From: an uncultured Marinoscillum sp. | Lineage (GTDB): Bacteria > Bacteroidota > Bacteroidia > Cytophagales > MED-G16 | Assembly (NCBI GenBank): GCA_902626505.1 | Contig: CACOFQ010000011.1 | Location: forward strand, 1-47,199 | Reading direction: 5' to 3' | Length of the DNA: 47,199 nucleotides | Part shown: in pieces, positions 21,601 to 30,600 of the stretch | Position numbering within the stretch: the stretch's first letter is position 1 | Layout: the number at the start of each line of letters is the position of its first letter | The notes under the pieces: generated by a model | Database searches by the model: none | What the model was told of the DNA's origin: nothing | The model's input: only the letters and a program-made list of their open reading frames with translations | Position numbers and translations under genes: made by a program

Positions 21601-24600
21601 GCTTCGGGTGTGATAACTAAGAAATGGCAACAAAGTGATGATAATGCAACAACATTTAGGACACTATACAACACTCCTAGTCTAATTATTACTGGAGTTG
21701 TTGAGGGTAATATTTCTTATGAAAGACCTAGGATAGTTGAGTTTAAAGCAATTAGAGATGTTGAAGATGTAAATGATTACAATTTTGTAGCTTATAATAG
21801 AGATAGCAACGGAGATGGTTTAATTGATCAAAATGACGCGTACGTGAAATATAATCTCACAGGTAATCCAAATTCACCACTTAAACTTGATTCTGGAGAA
21901 TTTTACTATTTAACTGACAATGAAAATTATGCTAAAGTATTTTTAAATAATAGTGGTATAGATACCGACGAACCTGCGGATGATGTTGGTAATTTTGATT
22001 GGGATAAAGTAAAATCATATAGTTACTCTTCGATATATAGTACTGTAGGAGCTGGAAAATATCCTCTCGGTTTAGTGATGAAAGACCCAGAAGGATCACA
22101 AGAGTTAAAACTTGTTGATTACTTTGGTGCTAGCGAAGATGGAACTTCAAGCGCAGATGATAATTACAATAGAGGTTGGAAGTATAGGAAAGATACTACA
22201 CAAGTATCACCTGTATATTACAGAGAACAAGATTGGGAGAAATGTCCAGAGTGTACAAATTACAAACGAAATAATTTAGCTCCAAATGAATTCCCAGTTG
22301 GTTCTTATAATGAGCCAGTTATAATATCAGGGGTTGGTACTGACACATTATCTCTAGAAAATATTCCAGCTTACATGGACGGGTACTTATATAACATGGA
22401 ATTTATTACTAAAGGTTTCCAATGTGATAATGAGATATTTACTAATAGTGCAACTCTAAAAGTATTCCTTCAAGATACTGATAATGATGACGTTGTAGAT
22501 GGACGTGATGATGATACTGATAACGACGGTATCCTTGATGTCGATGAAGGCATAGAAGATTTAGATGGTGACGGTATACCAAACTTTAGAGACCTTGATT
22601 CTGATGGGGATGGTTGCTTAGATGTGGTAGAAGCAGGATTTGAAGATCCTGATGGAGACGGTTACCTAGGAACTTCTCCAGTACAAGTAAACCCATCTAA
22701 TGGTAGGGTTATTAACCAAGGAGGTTATTCATCACCTCCAACACTCGATCTTGATAATAATGGAATATCAGATTTTAGGGAAGCGGGTTCTGCTGCTCAG
22801 ATTACGAAGCAGCCTACAGATCAAGTTTACTCAGGTGATGTTGACAAAGACGCAATATTCTACTTTGAAGCTACATCAGAATCAGATATGCTTTTCCAGT
22901 GGCAAATATTAATAGATACTCTTGGGACAGACTGGCAAGATATGGCTGAAGCTGGAAATTTCTCAGGTGTTAACAATGACACTCTTTTCGTAAATAATAT
23001 TCTCACATACAGTGCATATTGGTTCAGAGTTCGCATAGCTACTCCTTCTTTTGCTTGCGGAGACACATTATTTACAGAAAGTGTAAAATTAGTAGGTTCA
23101 GAAGACTGGGATAAGGATGGAGTCCCTGATGATATTGATTGGGATGATGATAATGACGGTATAATTGATGAGGATGAAGGTGAAGATATTGACACTGATG
23201 GTGATGGTATTCCTGACTCAAAAGATTCTGATTCCGATGGAGACGGCTGTAATGATGTAATAGAGGCTGGTTTTTCAGACGCAGATGGTGATGGGTACTT
23301 AGGTCCTGTATCTCCTCCAGAGGTAAATGGTTTAGGTTTTGTAACTAGTGAATCACCAATAGAATTAGGCTATATCAATGATCCATTAGATTGGGATGAT
23401 GATGGGATTGACGACACCAAGGATCCAGGTTCTCAGGCTATTCCTAAAACGAATCTTGTTGATTCTTATACTCAAGCTGGAGCAAATGCTACGTTTAGTG
23501 CTTCTTTCACATCACTTGGACCTATTACATACCATTGGGAAGTTAGTTCCAACGGTGGAAGTACATGGACAGATATTCTTAAAGACACCGTTGTAGTAGG
23601 TAATGACACTACAATATATTCTGGTATAACTGATACAACACTCGTTGTATACAATGTGAAGTATGAGATGCACGACTACCAGTACAGGATTGTGGCAAGT
23701 ACTCCTTCATATGTTTGTGGTATTGATGTAGCATCAGTAGCATCTTCAATAAAATTAGCAGATGATCATGATAAAGACGGAATAATTGATATTATCGATC
23801 TAGATGACGATAACGACGGTATATTAGACTCTATCGAGGGAGGGGGAGATACTGACGAAGACGGCATTCCAGACTGGTTTGATCCAGATTCTGATAATGA
23901 CGGCTGTTATGACGTTGTAGAGGCTGGATTTGAAGATCCAGACAACGACGGGGTACTCTGCACGAGCCCAGTAGTTGTGGACGCTTTGGGTAAGGTTGTA
24001 TGTTTATCAGACGAAGCGTGTGAATATGATCCATATACTAACATGTCATGGTCTAGAAACAGTAGTGCTAGTTATATTACAGATTCTGAAAAATCACCAG
24101 GATACTACAGATTAACCTATGAAAATAATAATATCTGGGGATCAGTATTCAGAGATGGTAAAGTAGACCTCAGAGGTGACTTTGTGATAAATGCAGACCT
24201 ATACTTCGGTGATGAAGATAGTAGAGGTTCTGGTATTGCGTTTAACTTAACTCAATCTCATACCTCCGGTAACCGCTACAACGTCCATGAGTTAGCTATG
24301 AACTTAAACAATGTTCTATCTGTAGAGTTTGATACGAGAGATAACGGAAGTAGCTATAACGATATACCTAATGACCACTCCTCACTCCATATCAACGGTA
24401 ACAACATCGCTGGAACATCAACCCTTGGAGTTACAACAACTTCTGAATACAGTTATCAGTACCACTCAGAAAGACCTATAAATATTGTAGATCTTGGAAA
24501 TATAGAGGATGGTGAGTGGAAAGAATTTACATTTAGCTGGAGTGCTTCGTCAAAGACTATAACAGTTGATTTCGAGGGACAGCAGATCATGACTTACCAG

Positions 24601-27600
24601 GTAGATATAGTAAAAGACGTCCTAAATGGTTCTAACGAGGCCACATTCGGGTTTACATCTGATGGTTACTACTCTTCAAACGAGCATAGAGTATACATCA
24701 AGAGTGTCTGCGAGCAAGATGCCGGATCAGATGAATCAATATTCAAGGGATACACAGACCCTAACGACCTAGATGAAGACGGTAAATACGACTTCCAGCA
24801 GGCAGGTGAAACCCCAGAATTTACTGATAACTACGAAGAAGATGCTATTATAATTATAAATGAGGGTGCTGATACTACGATTACATCATCTGTAACTTAT
24901 GACGGTTCTGGAGATATCGTGTGGCAAATGTGTGACGAAGACTGTGGATCTTGTACAACGATTGAAGAATCCTCTGGTTTAATGCTTTCTGGTATCTTTA
25001 CTGGAGTAATCGGTGATACTGAGCCTTCAACTATTGAGTTGTACGCGTTAGAAGATATTCAAGATTTAAGTGTATATGGAATTGAGATAGTTAAGGGTGA
25101 AGATAATGCTGCTCCTGATGGCGTAGACTATACCTTATCTTCTACCGCCCTAGACTCGGGTAATTTCTATACCATTTCATCTGACAGTACTTACCAGAGA
25201 GCATGGTTCAGCATATTCCCTGACGAAGATAATTTCTTAAATATTTTTGATGGTAACGATGCCATCGTACTATATAAGAACGGTAAAATAATTGATGTGT
25301 ATGGTCATCCAGGCACAAATGGCTCTGAAACAGAGTGGGATTATACTGACGGATGGGTATACAGAAAAGATGGTAGAGTTCACTCATCAACATTTAATGT
25401 AAACGACTGGAAGAATTGTAAAGGGTGCTCAGAAGGTGTGAGGTTTAATGTGGATATGATAAATCCTTTCCCTTACGAATCCTTTGAGGGTGCTCCTACC
25501 TTTAGCGGTGTAGATACCGATAATTTAACACTAAAGAATGCTACTGAATCTCTCAATGGAGTGAAGATTAGAAGAGCAGTAATTGATATTGCCTATACGT
25601 GTTCTCCAGTGATTGGGGGAGACTGTATAAGTGTTGGTATTAACCTTGATAATGACAAGGATGGTATAATAGATGTAATTGATTTAGATGATGATAATGA
25701 TGGTATCTTAGATAGTTTAGAGACTGAAGGTGATGCAGATGGTGACGGAATCCCTAATCACTTTGACTTAGATTCTGATAATGATGGATGCCTTGATGTC
25801 GTTGAAGCTGGATTTACTGACGGAAATGATGACGGTGTACTAGGATCAGTATCTCCGCCTGAAGTAGATGATCTTGGTATGGTAACTTCTGGAGTTGATG
25901 GTTATACGTTACCTGCTGATAATGACCAATCAGGTGTATATGACTTCTTAGAATATGGTACTAAGGCAGTTGTGGTATCAAGCCCTGACACAATATCTGG
26001 AACAGAGGGTTCTGAACTATACTTTGTAGCTAAAGGTACTGCAGTAGGCGGTAAGATGACTAGTTATCCATTTGACGAGAGTGACTGGTTTACAAATAGT
26101 AGTGCATCATGGAATGCGAATGCAAATTATCATCAAGTAACAAGTTCTTATAATTCATATGGACAGGTGTGGAGCAAGAAGAAGATAGATATCTCAAGAG
26201 ACTTTGTTATCACCTCTAAAATATACTTTGGATATCGCAACAGTAATAATGGTGGTGAAGGACTTGCCTTTGTACTTCAGTCAACAGGAACAAATGCATA
26301 TGCAAGTCAGAATACTAGCATAGGATACAACGCAAGCTCATCATCGAATGGTAACATATCAAATGCTGTAGCACTTGAATTTGATACACGTTCCTCATTA
26401 TCTAACATCGATGATTACTTGTACCCAGTAACTATCGAAGGTATTGGTAATGTTAACAAGAGTGATCAAACTGCAAGGAATCTTGGGGAAATTGAGGATG
26501 GTCAGTACCACGACGTGACTATCTCTTGGAATTCGCTGAATAAGACTTTATCCCTTTCTTTTGACGGCACGAGAAAATTAGAGTGGAATATTGACATGGA
26601 AAGTAAGATATTTGGCACGAATGAGGTCTACTTCGGTTTCACTGGATCAACTTCATACTACTACTGGAATTTACACTACGTGAAAGATATAAGTGTCACT
26701 GGTACTCTAGAAGGTGAAGGAGCTGACAATGTTGCATATAAATGGCAGGTGAGCACTGACTCAGCTAAAACATGGGTTGACATTACTGAAGATGATAACC
26801 TGACATATTCTGGAATTAACAATGATACTTTAATCATAAATGATGTATCAAAATCATTTAATGGTTATGTATACAAGGCAATTTTAAGAAATCCTGCGTT
26901 TGCGTGTGATCCTAGTGTAGAAACAGAAATTGCTCTACTTGAAATATTACCTGATAACGACAAAGACGGTATCCCAGATGTTGACGATGTGGATGACGAC
27001 AATGACGGTATTCTAGATACTGATGAAGGAGGTGATGACTTAGACGGAGATGGTATTCCTAACTGGTTCGATTTAGATTCTGATGGTGACAATTGTTTCG
27101 ATGTTACTGAAGCAGGATTTGTGGATGACGACTTCTATTATTCTCCTTACGATACTATTTACGAAAATATAACGTGGTATCCATCAAACTGGAATACATC
27201 AAATAATCCTAGTAACTCAAGTAATAATGAACACCATGCAATTAAAATTTCACAAGGATTTAATGATATATATGAAGGTTATCCAACATCCCATGTAATA
27301 GAATTTTCAGAGATAGTAGAGGGTGATATTTCCGGATATGGATTAAGACATGTATATAATGGTCATACTTACTATAAATCAAATGGTTCAAGTGGATGGA
27401 ATGCGGCTAAGGCTAGTGCAGACGCAATACCTGGTGCATACCTTGTAGTTATAAGCTCTCAGGAAGAGTGGGAATCATTATCTAGTAAATATTATTATAA
27501 TTTCTGGTTAGGGCTCTACCAAGACCTTCCTTGTGATAACTGCGAACCTGATGGAAATTGGAAATGGGTACCAAGTCTAGAGAGAAGAGTTATAGATTCT

Positions 27601-30600
27601 CCTGATGGAATTCTAGGAAATAGCCCAGTTACTGTTATTACTGATGGAGATGATGCAGATTTAGGTAGAGTTGTGAAAAGTGCTGACGGCTCCCAACCTC
27701 TAGGTTATGCTCCACAAAAAGACGGTGATTATGATGGGAAACTTGATTATTTAGATTTTGGTACAGAAGCAGTAATAATATCTGAACCTGTAACTGATAG
27801 GGTAGATGGAGGAGATCCTATTGTTTTAGGAACCGTTGTTGAAGTTACGGGAACTGCTATTTACCAGTGGTATGTAAGTGCAGATACTGGAAAAATTTGG
27901 TCTGAAGTTCCTAATTTCCCTCCATTTGTAGGTGCAAATACTGACACCTTAACAATTACTAGTGCACCTCTATCATTTAATGGTTATCAGTTTAAGATGG
28001 TTGTTTCTACGCCAGCATACGCCTGCGGATTAAATGATACAACCTCTGCAATTCCTGTGAAGGTCTCAAATGATTTTGATGAAGATGGAATTCCTAATGA
28101 AATTGATATAGATGATGATAATGATGGGATTGTAGATACTCTAGAAGTTATAGATTCAGAGAATGATGACGATTACGATAATGACGGTATCCCTAACTAT
28201 TACGACTTAGATTCTGATGATGACGGGTGTGATGACGTATTAGAAGCAGGATTTAATGATCCAGATGGAGACGGAATACTATGTACTAGCCCAGTTGTAG
28301 TTAACAAGCTTGGTCAGGTTCTTTGTTTCGATACTAATAATGATGGATTAATTACTTCTGATGATACTGTAATGGCAGATACTGCAGCAGCCGGATATAT
28401 TTATCCTCTTGATGCTGACAATTCTGGAATAGTTGATTTTAAAGAAGAAGATGACTTTACTATCGAGATAACAACACACCCTATGGATGTACAGGTTCCA
28501 GACAGAACTACCGGTTACGTCTTTGTGAAAGTCAACTCAACTGACAGCTTATCATATCAGTGGCAGAAGTCTTCTGACTCAATATCGTGGACAAATGTTA
28601 CAGATGATACGCTCTACATAGAGAGAGAACAAGATATATTTGACACATTAATATATAAGGGATCAACTTCAGATACATTATTTATCATGAATATTGATAC
28701 TCTTGTTGACTCAACATACTATAGAGTGTTAGTCGACATACCTTCAAGTCCATGTGCTGAGGAAACTCCTTCAAACGCTGCGTTTATGACAGTTGTAACT
28801 GATATTGACCTTGATAATGATGGAATACCAAATATAGAAGAAGGCTTTGGTGACACAGACGGTGACGGAATCCCTAACTACTTAGATTTAGATTCTGACA
28901 ACGACGGTATTCCAGATGTAATCGAAGGTGGAGACGGAGATAAAGACACTAACGGTGACGGTATGATAGATGAGAACGATGAAGGGTTTACTGACGATGA
29001 TGAGGACGGTATGGCAGATTCTGCTGAAGATACCCCAGTTCCTGATAATGATGGAGACGGAACCCCTGATTTCCTAGATATTGACTCTGACAACGACGGA
29101 ATATTCGATGTCGAAGAGGGTGGAGACGGAGATTTAGATACGAATGGAGACGGTATGATTGATGACTTAGATGACGGCTTTGCTGACCTAGACGAGGACG
29201 GAATGGCTGACGATTCAAAATATACAGACCAACCTGATAACGATGGTGACGGAAGACCTGATTACTTAGATATTGACTCTGACAACGACGGTATCCATGA
29301 TGTCGTAGAGGGAGGAGACGGTGATCTAGACACGAATAACGACGGTGTTATCGATAGTAATGATAATGGCTTCTCAGACCTAGATAAAGACGGTATGGAT
29401 GACGACTCTGAGATTACACCTACAGAAGACTTCGATGGAGACGGAAAACCAAATTACCTTGACATCGACTCTGATAACGATGGCATCCACGACGTCGAAG
29501 AAGGTGGAGACGGTGACTTGGACACAAATAACGATGGTGTTATTGATGACAAAGACGATAATTACCTAGATGCTAATGGAGACGGAATGGACGATGATTC
29601 TGAGATTACACCTACTCCTGATAACGACGGTGATACTAATCCTGATTACTTAGATATCGACTCTGACAACGATGGTATATTCGATGTTGAAGAGGGTGGA
29701 GACGGCGATTTAGATACAAATGATGACGGTGTCATAGACTCAAATGATACTGGATATGGGGACGTTGACGGAGACGGAATGGACGACGACTCTGAACTTA
29801 CTCCAACAACTAACACTGACGGAGATACTAAGCCTGATTACCTAGACATAGATTCTGATAATGACGGTATTCATGACGTTGTAGAAGGTGGAGACGGTGA
29901 CTTAGACACAAATAATGATGGCGTTATCGACGAGATTGATTCAGGATATGGAGACGCTGATGGCAATGGTATGGACGATGACTCTGAGGAAACTCCTAGT
30001 ACAGACTCTGACGGAGACGGTAACCCTAACTATAGAGATATAGATTCTGATAACGATGGAATTCATGATGTCGTAGAAGGTGGAGACGGTGAGAAAGACA
30101 CTAACGGAGAGGGAGTTATAGATAGTAATGATGACGGATACTCTGATATCGATAACAATGGTATGGACGATGACTCGGAGGGTACTACAGAAATAAATAC
30201 AGATCTAGATGATCTTCCTGATTACTTAGATATAGATTCTGATAACGACGGTATCCACGATGTAGAAGAAGGTGGAGACGGTGACTTAGACACAAACAAT
30301 GACGGTGTTATCGATAGTAATGACGACGGTTATTCAGACTCTGATAAAGACGGTATGGATGACGATTCTGAAAGTACTCCTGTTACTGAGACAGATTCTG
30401 ACTCATATCCTGATTATATAGACCTAGATTCTGATAACGATGGTATCCAGGATGTGCTCGAGGGAGGAGACGGAGATTTAGACACTAACGGTGACGGATG
30501 GATCGATTCTAGTGATGACGACTTCGTTGACGCTGACGGAGACGGAATGGATGATCGCGCAGAAATAACTCCTGTGACTGAGTCTGATAAAGATGGTTTC